DNA of 23,050 nucleotides from contig CAYIGH010000015.1 in assembly GCA_964362915.1 (NCBI GenBank), positions 1 to 23,050 of the forward strand. Reading direction: 5' to 3'. The notes beneath the pieces are model-generated. The model saw nothing but the letters and a program-made list of their open reading frames with translations, did no database searches and was not told the DNA's origin. This DNA comes from JAUSIK01 sp964362915 (GTDB taxonomy: Archaea; Nanobdellota; Nanobdellia; Pacearchaeales; GW2011-AR1). Shown in pieces: positions 13,008 through 20,328 of this stretch (within the stretch, counting starts at the first letter, position 1; each line of letters starts with the position of its first letter). Position numbers and translations under genes: made by a program.

Positions 13008-13829
13008 ATGGAAGAAACTATAGAAAAATTAAAATCAGAATTAAAAGTAAGGGGGCTTTCTCCCCTAACTGTGAGAAATTATTCTTTTTTTGTTGAAAAG
13101 TTTTTGCGAAAAAATGGAAAGAAGGCAGAAGATTTAAATGAAGATGATGCGAAGGCCTATCTTGCTGAACTTTTTGACTCGAAATCGAAAAATACTATTA
13201 TGCTTGCTGCTGCTTCCTTAAAGTTCTTTTATACAGAGATTTTAGGAAAGCAATTTTCTAATGTTAAAATTCCTAAAAAAGAAACAAAACTGCCAGAGGT
13301 TCTAAATAAAGCAGAAGTAAAAAAATTAATTGAATCGACAGATAACTTAAAATCTCGGCTTCTTGTCTCGCTTCTTTATTCCTCTGGATTAAGGGTCTCT
13401 GAATTAGTTAATCTAAAAATTGAAGACTTAAATTTACAAGAAAGGATAGGATGGGTAAGAAAAGGCAAGGGCGGAAAGGACAGAATTATTACTTTATCTG
13501 GAAATTTAGCTGATGAATTACAAGAATACCTGGAAACAAAAGGCAAGGATAGATATTATATATTTTCTAAAGAAAAACCATTAACAACAAGAAACATCCA
13601 GAAAATTATAAAGGGAGCTGGAGTAAGAGCAGGAATTAATAAAAAAGTAACGCCCCATACACTGAGACACAGTTTTGCAACGCATTTACTTGAATCCGGA
13701 GTGGATATAAGATTAATACAAACCCTTTTAGGTCATGCTTCATTAAACACGACACAGGTTTATACTCATATCTCAAGTGAGCAAATTAAAAAAGTTAAGA
13801 ATCCTCTGGATATGCTGGAAAATGGATAG
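13008..13829 (+). CDS. xerA: Tyrosine recombinase XerA
   Basis: 273 residues, the size of archaeal XerA, which resolves chromosome dimers at a dif site. The SAM-like N-terminal domain covers about 1-90 and the catalytic domain 96-270. All active-site residues are present: R129 (SGLRVSEL), K153 (RKGKGGKDR), H217 and R220 (TPHTLRHSF), H243 (LLGHAS) and the nucleophile Y252 (TTQVYTHIS). It has no flanking att repeats and so looks like the housekeeping enzyme. GATATAAAAG lies upstream. The end overlaps the Fis-type HTH gene by 8 nt. Confidence 0.94.
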   Translation: MEETIEKLKSELKVRGLSPLTVRNYSFFVEKFLRKNGKKAEDLNEDDAKAYLAELFDSKSKNTIMLAAASLKFFYTEILGKQFSNVKIPKKETKLPEVLNKAEVKKLIESTDNLKSRLLVSLLYSSGLRVSELVNLKIEDLNLQERIGWVRKGKGGKDRIITLSGNLADELQEYLETKGKDRYYIFSKEKPLTTRNIQKIIKGAGVRAGINKKVTPHTLRHSFATHLLESGVDIRLIQTLLGHASLNTTQVYTHISSEQIKKVKNPLDMLENG

Positions 13830-14073
13830 CAAGAAAAATTTGGAGAAATATGTAGGGCATGATGGTTTAGATGATTCTGAAACTGTAGTCAGAATATCCT
13901 TGGAAGATAAGAGAATGAGCGCTATTATTGCTAAGGCCTATGTAGATTTATTAAAGAGATATAATTGCAATATTTCTGCTCTTGTAAGAGATCTTGATAT
14001 TGGCAGACAGAGTTTATATAATAAACTAAGACAGTATAACATTGATTTAACAAAGTTGAGAAAGGAAATTTAA
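13822..14073 (+). CDS. Fis-type helix-turn-helix protein coupled to XerA
   Basis: 83 residues from the ATG at 13822. The C-terminal part (about 38-75) is a Fis/HTH_8 motif: YVDLLKRYNCNISALVRDLDIGRQSLYNKLRQYNIDL. The N-terminal part has no known domain. The chosen start overlaps the xerA stop (AATGGATAG), giving translational coupling; an in-frame extension to 13777 would sit entirely inside xerA. Fis proteins bend DNA and stimulate site-specific recombinases in bacteria, so a XerA accessory role is attractive but unproven. The gene converges on rps9, leaving 4 nt between stops. Confidence 0.76.
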   Translation: MDSKKNLEKYVGHDGLDDSETVVRISLEDKRMSAIIAKAYVDLLKRYNCNISALVRDLDIGRQSLYNKLRQYNIDLTKLRKEI

Positions 14074-14077
14074 CCAA

Positions 14078-14494
14078 CTACCTAAATGACTTCTGCCTCT
14101 TTGCCCGTGCCTTTGAGTCCCCTGGTTTGCAGGCTTCCTTTCTTCTTGAATCTGGAACTATCATGTTCCTATCATATTTTATAAATGCCTTCTTTAACAC
14201 TTCAGAACTTGTGATTACTAAAAGTGCTTTTGCAATTGCCAGTCTTGCAGCTTGTATCTGCCCTTCTTTTCCTCCTCCTTTTGTTAGAATATAGAAATCA
14301 TAATTGAGTTCGTCTCCTAATTCTGATTGGTATATCCTTATTGGCTCTAGAAGAGCCAATCTATGAAATAACCCTAATTCTGTGTGAGGAAGATGATTGT
14401 AAAATATATTCCCATGCCCCTCTGTTATCTTTAGTTTTACAACTGCTGTCTTTCTTTTTCCAGAGATTGTTTGAAATTTTTTCTTTGTGCTCAT
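14078..14494 (-). CDS. rps9: 30S ribosomal protein uS9
   Basis: 138 residues, archaeal length. Typical blocks are ISGKRKTAVVKLKITEG, ELGLFHRLALLEPIRI, KGGGKEGQIQAARLAIAKALL and the basic C-terminus DSRRKEACKPGDSKARAKRQKSFR, whose final Arg reaches the P-site tRNA. It is last in the eL18-uL13-uS9 operon and overlaps rpl13 by 4 nt. The rpoN and rpoK genes that often follow in archaea are absent here. Confidence 0.97.
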   Translation of the reverse strand: MSTKKKFQTISGKRKTAVVKLKITEGHGNIFYNHLPHTELGLFHRLALLEPIRIYQSELGDELNYDFYILTKGGGKEGQIQAARLAIAKALLVITSSEVLKKAFIKYDRNMIVPDSRRKEACKPGDSKARAKRQKSFR

Positions 14495-14895
14495 ATTAAA
14501 TTTGATAATTCTTTTAGCGTTAATGTTTTTATTTTAAAAATTTTAGGAAAAGATATCATTTTCGCATCTTGATGTTCTTGTGGAATATCATTATAACAAA
14601 GCACTCTTTTAAAGGCATTTCTTCCCCTGCCTGTTTTATATTTAAGCATGCCCCTTACTGTTCTTTTCATTATTCTTTCTGGACTTTTGGGAAAATTTGG
14701 ACCTTTAAGCGCAGAGCCTCCTCTCGCCCTTGCTTCCCTATATTCCCCCAATATACTTTTCTTCCTTCCTGAAATTAATGCATTATTACAATTTACTATA
14801 CTTACTAGACTTCCCAGCAAGGCCTGTTTTGTAGCATAACTTGCAATTCTTCCTAATGGCGCATTTGCAGCGTCTATAATTATTCTTCCTGTCAT
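14491..14895 (-). CDS. rpl13: 50S ribosomal protein uL13
   Basis: 134 residues, archaeal form. It opens IIIDAANAPLGRIASYATKQAL and contains NCNNALISGRKKSILGEYREAR and the hallmark FPKSPERIMKRTVRGMLKYKTGRG. It binds 23S rRNA early in large-subunit assembly. Overlaps of 4 nt with both rpl18e and rps9 show tight coupling. Confidence 0.97.
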   Translation of the reverse strand: MTGRIIIDAANAPLGRIASYATKQALLGSLVSIVNCNNALISGRKKSILGEYREARARGGSALKGPNFPKSPERIMKRTVRGMLKYKTGRGRNAFKRVLCYNDIPQEHQDAKMISFPKIFKIKTLTLKELSNLI

Positions 14896-15260
14896 GTTAG
14901 AACTTTTATCCCTTCTGCTTTAGGATTCTTTTTAATTTCCTCCACTAATTGAACAAACTCTGATTTTGATATCCTTAGCTTTTCTTTAGCTCGCTCCGAG
15001 ATACCCAAAGCACAAATCTTTATCTTTTTTGTTAAATCTCCTTTATTCAAGACCTTGCCTGGAATGACTATAGTATCTCCAACTTTTGAGTGCTTTTCTA
15101 TTTCAAATAGATTTAAAGAGGGAAATTTTCTTGTCGGTCCCGAAATTATTTTTGCTATATTGTTCCATTCATGATGTTTTAATGCCAGTTTTATAGTTGC
15201 AACTAATTCAGGATTAGTTTTTCTTCTTAATCTTATTTTTAATTTGGTTTTTGATATCAT
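14892..15260 (-). CDS. rpl18e: 50S ribosomal protein eL18
   Basis: 122 residues. The archaeal/eukaryotic eL18 pattern is clear: LRRKTNPELVATIKLALKHHEWNNIAKIISGPTRKFPSLNLFEIE, then TIVIPGKVLNKGDLTKKIKICALGISERAKEKL. Its ATG comes 1 nt after the stop of the unknown gene upstream, and the stop overlaps rpl13 by 4 nt. In most archaea this position follows rpoD, which is not here. Confidence 0.95.
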   Translation of the reverse strand: MISKTKLKIRLRRKTNPELVATIKLALKHHEWNNIAKIISGPTRKFPSLNLFEIEKHSKVGDTIVIPGKVLNKGDLTKKIKICALGISERAKEKLRISKSEFVQLVEEIKKNPKAEGIKVLT

Positions 15261-15261
15261 C

Positions 15262-16005
15262 TTAGTTTTTTACTGCATCAAAATGCGGATAGAGATTTTG
15301 TTTAATTATAGTATAATATTCTTTTTTTAATAATTCTATAAGAGTTTTATTACCCCCTCCGTATTTATTATCCTCTTCTATTCTTAATCTTCTTATTTCA
15401 TTTAACTTTTTAAAAGTTTTCTCTCCCAAAGCCCCATAAACTGCCTTCATTTCCTGAGTAACTCTAGGTAAAAAATTGACTGCATTTACAGTTAAATAAT
15501 TTATCTTAGGAGCACTTATTCCATCAGATTTTGGATGCAGTAAATTTAAAATTTCAGTTAGATGACTAAGACAATAATAGTGATTAGTTTTATTATTACT
15601 TGACCATATATTTGCCCAACAAAGCATAATTCTATTTTCCAACAAAGGTTTGAAGCTAAATTCAGGTCTAACTTTAATATCCTCTCCTTCAATGTTTGCT
15701 ATTTCTATAGGCTCTGTAAAAATATTAAAGCCTACACCATAATTGGTTTTTAAACCATACCTTTCAAAATCTAATCCTAAAGAACGCATATCTATTAAAA
15801 ACGGCTCAATTAAAATTGTTCTTAACATTAAAACCGACCCTTGAAGTCTCTCCCAATTTTTATCATCTTTTCCTTTACCCTTAAATCTTTCTTTATTTTT
15901 TTCAAAATTAATAATTGCTTGATATTCATCTTCAGTTACATTAAACGCTGTTGCTTCTCTTTCTACTCCAAATTCTTTTGTTGATATAATTTTTTCTATT
16001 CTCAT
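15262..16005 (-). CDS. Unrecognised protein heading the ribosomal operon
   Basis: 247 residues from the ATG at 16005 (MRIEKIISTKEFGVEREA). A TTG 12 nt further upstream is less likely, because TTTTAAATATCC about 25 nt before this ATG fits a leaderless start. The protein is soluble, mixed alpha/beta and rich in Asn, Lys and aromatic residues, without a signal peptide. Noticeable parts are RPEFSFKPLLENRIMLCWANIWSSNN, HYYCLSHLTEILNLLHPK and VNFLPRVTQEMKAVYGALGEKTFKKLNEIRRLRIEEDNKYGGG. I recognise no domain. Co-transcription with eL18, uL13 and uS9 suggests a link to translation or growth control, or a recent insertion behind the operon promoter. Confidence 0.75.
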   Translation of the reverse strand: MRIEKIISTKEFGVEREATAFNVTEDEYQAIINFEKNKERFKGKGKDDKNWERLQGSVLMLRTILIEPFLIDMRSLGLDFERYGLKTNYGVGFNIFTEPIEIANIEGEDIKVRPEFSFKPLLENRIMLCWANIWSSNNKTNHYYCLSHLTEILNLLHPKSDGISAPKINYLTVNAVNFLPRVTQEMKAVYGALGEKTFKKLNEIRRLRIEEDNKYGGGNKTLIELLKKEYYTIIKQNLYPHFDAVKN

Positions 16006-16053
16006 GAAAGCAGACAAAGAAACGGATATTTAAAACTATCTATGGAAAAAAAT

Positions 16054-16075
16054 TTTATACTAAAGTGTGTATAAA
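16054..16075. promoter_or_regulatory. Inverted repeat in the divergent spacer before disA
   Basis: TTTATAC (16054-16060) and GTATAAA (16069-16075) are exact inverted copies 8 nt apart, within the 187-nt spacer between the ribosomal operon and disA. Each arm also resembles a TATA box. It may be an operator or two back-to-back promoters. Confidence 0.35.
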
Positions 16076-16192
16076 TACTTAATATAAAACCCCTGCATTG
16101 AAAGCCAAGAATTTCTCACAGAAAGATTAAAAATTTCTTCTTCTCTTTAAAAATAGGAAAAAACTTAAATACACATCTAGTTTATAAAAAAA

Positions 16193-17275
16193 GTGGATAA
16201 AAAAGAGATTCAGGAGAGAATAATTCAAGAAGAGAATAATTCAAAGGCGACAGAAGAAGAATTCTCAGTTATCTTAAAACTAGTAGCCCCGGGAACAAAT
16301 CTGAGAAGCGCTTTGGATGGGACCCTAAAGACCCACAATGGAGCGCTAATAGCAATAGAAAATGAGTTTGTCCCATCACTTTTAGACGGTGGTTTCAAAT
16401 TAAACACAAGATTCACACCGCAAAAATTAATTGAATTAACAAAAATGGATGGCGCGATCGTGCTGTCAAAAGACATGAAAAAGATAAATTATGCCAATGT
16501 TCTTCTAACACCAGACAACAAAATCCCAACGCAGGAGACAGGAACAAGGCACAAAGCAGCAGAAAGAACAGCAAAGCAGGCAAATACCCTAGTAATAGCA
16601 ATATCAGAAAGAAAGCGCGAAATACATTTGTTTTACAAAAACAGAAAATACCCGCTAATCCCAACAGATGAGCTATTAAGAAAAGCAAATGAACACATTC
16701 AGCTTCTAGAAAAGCAAAGAGAGCTATTTGATACAAATATAGAAAAATTAAATATCCTCGAACTTAGGAACTATCCAAGCCTGCATCAGGCAATACAAGT
16801 TATACAAAAGGGCTATTTAATACAAAAAATAGCAGAAAATCTAAAAAGATATACTATAGAATTAGGAAAAGAAGGCATGTTATTAAAAATAAGATTGAAA
16901 GAGCTGGTAAAAGATATAGAGGAAGAAACAGACCTCATAATAAAAGACTATACAATATTTAATTTTAAAAGGTCAAAAATCCTTTTTGACGATTTGCAAT
17001 ATGACGAAATCTTAGATAATGACCATATTCTTAAAGTACTTGGGTATGATAAAGCAACTCCGCACATTCAAACAATAAAGGGCTGGAGAATTCTGAGCAA
17101 AACTTCTCTCCACGAATCTGAAATAGCACAAATAATAAGTGAAGCTGGATCTCTTGGAAAATCCTTGCATTCAAGCATAGATTTTTATAGAAAAATTCTC
17201 GGAGAAGAAAAAGCATATTTATTAAAAGAAGAGCTAAGTAAAATTAAATTAAATAACGTTATCAGCATAGACTAA
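16193..17275 (+). CDS. disA: Diadenylate cyclase DisA
   Basis: 360 residues. Condenses two ATP into c-di-AMP. The N-terminal DAC domain (about 20-150) has the catalytic DGA (86-88, LTKMDGAIVLS) and GTRHKAAER (117-125), the RHR motif with Lys in place of the last Arg. A helical linker follows (about 155-270). The C-terminal part (about 285-355) is a helix-hairpin-helix-like DNA-binding region (ILKVLGYDKATPHIQTIKGWRIL). The start is a GTG, with CTTAAATAC about 20-28 nt before it. The tail overlaps the convergent GTPase gene by 3-4 nt. c-di-AMP usually controls potassium and osmotic balance. Confidence 0.93.
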   Translation: MDKKEIQERIIQEENNSKATEEEFSVILKLVAPGTNLRSALDGTLKTHNGALIAIENEFVPSLLDGGFKLNTRFTPQKLIELTKMDGAIVLSKDMKKINYANVLLTPDNKIPTQETGTRHKAAERTAKQANTLVIAISERKREIHLFYKNRKYPLIPTDELLRKANEHIQLLEKQRELFDTNIEKLNILELRNYPSLHQAIQVIQKGYLIQKIAENLKRYTIELGKEGMLLKIRLKELVKDIEEETDLIIKDYTIFNFKRSKILFDDLQYDEILDNDHILKVLGYDKATPHIQTIKGWRILSKTSLHESEIAQIISEAGSLGKSLHSSIDFYRKILGEEKAYLLKEELSKIKLNNVISID

Positions 17276-18021
17276 ATCCTTAACTTTCCCTCATGCCAGT
17301 CTTTGATAACCAATAAAGCAGCCCTTCTTTCATCAATAACTCCTCCTCTTAATAAGAATCCTTTTTTTCTGCCTATCTCCTCTAATACCTGTCCGTAGTC
17401 TTTATCTTCAATCAAAAACCCATAATAACTTTCTAAAATTGTTTTATTATATTCAACAAGCATCTTAATTATTTCAAAAGCCACTCTTTCTACATTTTGT
17501 ATTCTTTCTATATTTTTGGCTCCTAAAATACCTAGCATTAACTCGCGATCTTCATAAGGCACAACTCCTGGAGAATCTAGTATGAACAAACTACCTGCTC
17601 TTATCCATTGTATTCCTTTGGTCGTGCCTGCGCGCGTACCTACCTTTGCTCTAGCTCTTTTGGCTAATGCGTTAATAATAGCAGATTTTCCAACATTAGG
17701 ATATCCCACAATTCCTATTTTAGGATTCTTAATCTTCATCCTTTTAGCAAGTATCAACAGCTGCTCTTTCAAATTATTAATACCGATATTTTTCGTTCCA
17801 GAAACAAAAAAAGCTTCAGGATATTTGCTTTTAATAAACTGCAAATATCTCGAAGAAACAATATCTATTTTATTAAAAACATAAATTAGTTTCTTATCGT
17901 GAAAATTAACTATCCTCTCTAATTCCTTATTCCTTGATAGTTCAGGCATTCTTACATCCAAAATCAACAAAATTATATCTGCATCCTTAACAACTCTCTT
18001 AGTTACAGGCCAAAATCCCAT
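17272..18021 (-). CDS. Circularly permuted GTPase of the YlqF/RbgA type
   Basis: 249 residues. The GTPase motifs come in permuted order: G4 NKID (50-53), G5-like SGT (74-76), G1 GYPNVGKS (106-113), G2 region GTTKG (132-136) and G3 DSPG (149-152). This is typical of the YlqF/YawG family involved in large-subunit assembly. The C-terminal helical part (170-249) resembles the ribosome-binding tail (GRKKGFLLRGGVIDERRAALLVIKDWHEGKL). It overlaps the disA stop tail-to-tail and has only 50 nt to the divergent PIN gene. Confidence 0.92.
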   Translation of the reverse strand: MGFWPVTKRVVKDADIILLILDVRMPELSRNKELERIVNFHDKKLIYVFNKIDIVSSRYLQFIKSKYPEAFFVSGTKNIGINNLKEQLLILAKRMKIKNPKIGIVGYPNVGKSAIINALAKRARAKVGTRAGTTKGIQWIRAGSLFILDSPGVVPYEDRELMLGILGAKNIERIQNVERVAFEIIKMLVEYNKTILESYYGFLIEDKDYGQVLEEIGRKKGFLLRGGVIDERRAALLVIKDWHEGKLRI

Positions 18022-18071
18022 CCGAAAAACAAGAGAACAAAGTTTATAAAGCAGTATATTTCGAAGAATCT

Positions 18072-18602
18072 ATGGAAACTCACCAAACATTAGAGAATAT
18101 CGCGCAAAACTATAACTTCGTAATTTTTGATACATCTATACTAGATGCAACTAAAGCGGAAAGAAAATTAAGAGAAGAATATAGATCTAAATTGCTAAAA
18201 ACATTAAATGAATATGACAATATTTTCACTATATCTGAAGTAAGGTTGGAGTCAAAAGGATATACAAGTCCTAGATATCTAAAAACAATGTCTAAAAGAA
18301 GACTATTGTATTACGATGATATTCTGGCTTACATAAAACCGCTTGCCGAAGGATTAAATATTACGAGAATGTCAAAAGAATACCCTCTAACAGATCTTAG
18401 ACTTGCAACCCTCACATTAGCTCTATCTTTTCATATAGAAAAAACAGCATTTTTATCTTCGGACAGAGAATTAAATAAGTTCATTTATTTTTTGATTCAT
18501 AGAATAAAAAATGAGGAGCATCCCAGATTTCCTAAAAAAATAAATCAACTTGATGTTTACTCATTTATACAAAAAAAAGCATCATTTGTCTTAACAGAAT
18601 GA
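18072..18602 (+). CDS. PIN-like domain protein (putative RNase)
   Basis: 176 residues with a PIN-type acidic set: D20 in FVIFDTSIL, E56 in FTISEVRLE, D108 in YPLTDLRLATLTLAL and D131 in AFLSSDRELNKFI. This order and spacing fit PIN ribonucleases that need Mg or Mn. No antitoxin gene is next to it, so a toxin role is not indicated; PIN proteins also process rRNA in archaea. TTTATAAAG about 25-30 nt upstream suggests a leaderless mRNA. It is divergent from the YlqF-type GTPase. Confidence 0.78.
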   Translation: METHQTLENIAQNYNFVIFDTSILDATKAERKLREEYRSKLLKTLNEYDNIFTISEVRLESKGYTSPRYLKTMSKRRLLYYDDILAYIKPLAEGLNITRMSKEYPLTDLRLATLTLALSFHIEKTAFLSSDRELNKFIYFLIHRIKNEEHPRFPKKINQLDVYSFIQKKASFVLTE

Positions 18603-18651
18603 ATAAAATTCAACACAATAGATTTAAAAATATTGCCCATCTAAAAATACA

Positions 18652-18768
18652 ATGAAAAGATCATCAAGGCGCTGGAAAAAGAAGCGGCAAATGAGATGGA
18701 AATGGCAGCGTAAATTATTAAAAAAAGAAAAACGCAAGCGCAGACTTCATAGAGAAAGATCTGTGTAA
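18652..18768 (+). CDS. Very basic 38-residue protein, eL41-like candidate
   Basis: The product opens MKRSSRRWKKKRQMRWKWQR, continues KLLKKEKRKRRLHRERSV and is over half Lys and Arg. The Trp/Lys/Arg helix resembles ribosomal protein eL41, the smallest archaeal ribosomal protein, although it is longer than usual (25-37 residues) and the match is by composition more than by position. GATTTAAAAATA lies 22-33 nt upstream of the ATG, supporting a real leaderless gene. It would be missed by minimum-length gene calling. Confidence 0.55.
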   Translation: MKRSSRRWKKKRQMRWKWQRKLLKKEKRKRRLHRERSV

Positions 18769-18805
18769 ACAAATAGATCTTTTTAGTTACTTATTTATTT
18801 TGGTT

Positions 18806-19012
18806 TCATTTGTGTCTCTTTTTAATATCTAATAAAAGAAAAATATTTAGGATAAGTAAAAATATCATACCTATCGGAGCAATCGATTGAACACTGCCAA
18901 TATCTTTAAATCCTTCATCTATCCCGTTGTATAAAAGAAAAAGAATATAAGCCACATTTCCAATGACAGCAACATATAGGAGCAAATTGTATATTTCAGA
19001 AGATTTTTCCAT
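18806..19012 (-). CDS. Small two-helix membrane protein
   Basis: 68 residues, unrecognised. Hydrophobic segments lie at about 9-27 and 44-62. The loop contains YNGIDEGFKDIGSVQSIAP and the end is basic (DIKKRHK), predicting a cytoplasmic C-terminus. It is isolated on the minus strand between the eL41-like gene and rfcS. A TATA-like TATATAAACAAATTAAC lies about 14-30 nt upstream of the ATG. Confidence 0.55.
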   Translation of the reverse strand: MEKSSEIYNLLLYVAVIGNVAYILFLLYNGIDEGFKDIGSVQSIAPIGMIFLLILNIFLLLDIKKRHK

Positions 19013-19070
19013 AGTAGAAACTTAAAGTTAATTTGTTTATATATTTTTGTAATTTATCCATTAAATTATA

Positions 19071-19095
19071 TTGGCCCACAAGGAGTTGAACCTCG
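19071..19095 (-). other. tRNA 3'-end-like fragment
   Basis: On the minus strand a T arm CGAGG-TTCAACT-CCTTG, matching the box B consensus GTTCRANYC, is followed by an acceptor-like TGGGCCA and A. No D arm, anticodon arm or matching 5' acceptor is found nearby. It could be a relic of a tRNA gene, an old attachment site or chance. Confidence 0.3.
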
Positions 19096-19101
19096 GAATA
19101 C

Positions 19102-19142
19102 TTTGTGTAAACATCTTCCTATATTACACAAATCTTTATAAA
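19102..19142 (+). promoter_or_regulatory. rfcS promoter with adjoining inverted repeat
   Basis: A TATA box TTTATAAA (19135-19142) stands 22-29 nt before the rfcS ATG. Directly upstream is a perfect 9-bp inverted repeat TTTGTGTAA (19102-19110)/TTACACAAA (19124-19132) that reaches to the BRE position. A protein bound there could modulate TFB entry. Confidence 0.5.
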
Positions 19143-19163
19143 AACTCTCTTCTAAAAACAACA

Positions 19164-20132
19164 ATGCAGGAAACAGATATCTGGACTGAAAAGTACAGGC
19201 CTTCTAAATTTGAAGAGGTTGTTGGACAGCAGGAAATTATAAAGAGAGTTAAATCGCTAGTGCAGACATTAAACATTCCCCACTTACTTTTTGCAGGTCC
19301 GGCAGGAACTGGAAAGTCAACATTGGCTTTAATAACAGTAAAAGAGCTATTCGGGCAAAGATGGAAAGAGAATTATCTTGAGTTAAACGCGTCGGATGAA
19401 AGAGGCATAGATGTAGTAAGACAAAAAGTAAAGGATTTTGCTAGAACAAAAGCAATTGAGAATATTCCGTTTAAAGCAATATTTCTAGATGAAGCAGATG
19501 CTTTGACAAAAGAAGCACAGCAAGCTTTAAGGAGAACTATGGAGAATTATAGCAATACATGCAGATTCATTCTAAGTTGCAACTATTCCTCCCAAATAAT
19601 AGACCCAATTCAATCAAGATGTGTAATCTTTAGATTCAAGCTATTGGAAAAAAAAGATATTGCTACAGTTATTAAAAGAATAGCTGATAAAGAAAATCTT
19701 ACTATATCAGAAGACGCGTTAGAAACACTTTATGACGGTTCTGAAGGTGATTGCAGACGGGTAATTAATTTACTTCAAACAACAGCATCAATTTCTTTGA
19801 ATATTAATGCAGAAATGATAAATATGATTTTGTCATCAACAAAACCAAAAGATATCAAAATTGTACTAGATTACGCTCTCGCCGGCGATTTTATTAATGC
19901 GAGAGACAAACTGCTCGATGTCATGCTTCGCGAGAGCATATCTGGAACAGATATAATAAAAGCCATACAAAAAGAAATCTGGAATCTCCAAGTTGAACCT
20001 GAAATAAAAGTTAAGCTCACGGAAAAGACTGGTGAAACAGAATTTAGAATGACAGAAGGCTCTGATGAATTTGTGCAATTGCAGGCTCTTCTTGCGTCAT
20101 TTGTTCTTGCAGGACAAGGTAAGGCGATATAA
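19164..20132 (+). CDS. rfcS: Replication factor C small subunit
   Basis: 322-residue AAA+ clamp-loader subunit that, with RFC-L, loads PCNA. It shows the RFC opening WTEKYRPSKFEEVVGQ, Walker A GPAGTGKS (45-52), LNASDERGIDVVR, Walker B FLDEADAL (DEAD 109-112), sensor 1 SCNYSSQI and the arginine finger IQSRC (SRC motif about 154-156). The start is the ATG at 19164, placed by the TATA box about 26 nt before it; the in-frame extension to 19071 is not conserved RFC sequence. No intein is present. Confidence 0.97.
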   Translation: MQETDIWTEKYRPSKFEEVVGQQEIIKRVKSLVQTLNIPHLLFAGPAGTGKSTLALITVKELFGQRWKENYLELNASDERGIDVVRQKVKDFARTKAIENIPFKAIFLDEADALTKEAQQALRRTMENYSNTCRFILSCNYSSQIIDPIQSRCVIFRFKLLEKKDIATVIKRIADKENLTISEDALETLYDGSEGDCRRVINLLQTTASISLNINAEMINMILSSTKPKDIKIVLDYALAGDFINARDKLLDVMLRESISGTDIIKAIQKEIWNLQVEPEIKVKLTEKTGETEFRMTEGSDEFVQLQALLASFVLAGQGKAI

Positions 20133-20218
20133 AACTAATAAATTTGCTGGAATCATAATCGATAAAACCTTGAAATAATTTCTATACTAAATCCTCGTAT
20201 TGCCAAAAACCAAATATG

Positions 20219-20261
20219 TCAAGAACCACCCACTAAAGTAGGTGGCGTGTCTGGTTCTTGA
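20219..20261. repeat. Nested palindrome 1 (IS200/IS605-end-like)
   Basis: Outer arms TCAAGAACC/GGTTCTTGA (9 bp, exact) enclose an inner hairpin CCACC-cACTaaAGTa-GGTGG. The right outer arm with its flank (CTGGTTCTTGA) resembles the flank of the IS hairpin at 9389-9405 (CTGGGTTCTTGA on the minus strand). Confidence 0.65.
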
Positions 20262-20267
20262 GCACAT

Positions 20268-20328
20268 AAGATTTGCGTTTGCTTTCTCGCGAACTAAAGT
20301 GGGGGAGTTTGCGCAAACAGCAAATCTT
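20268..20328. repeat. Nested palindrome 2
   Basis: Outer arms AAGATTTGCGTTTGC/GCAAACaGCAAATCTT (15 bp with one bulged base) enclose an inner stem GCGAACT/AGTTTGC with loop AAAGTGGGGG. It shares ACTAAAGTRGG with palindrome 1. Together they fill the spacer between convergent rfcS and the tiny membrane genes, so they may also act as a two-way terminator. Confidence 0.65.

Noticed and set aside
13777..13821. Upstream start for the Fis-type HTH gene.
   Set aside because: It is entirely inside xerA, with an unlike sequence (LKKLRILWICWK); the ATG at 13822 overlapping the xerA stop is the better start.
16413..16736. A 107-codon Leu/Phe-rich minus-strand frame.
   Set aside because: Antisense of the DisA catalytic domain; its composition comes from complementing Lys/Glu-rich codons.
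19071..19163. N-terminal extension of RFC-S by 31 residues.
   Set aside because: It would be translated through the inverted repeat and TATA box, and it does not resemble the RFC N-terminus, which begins at the ATG at 19164.
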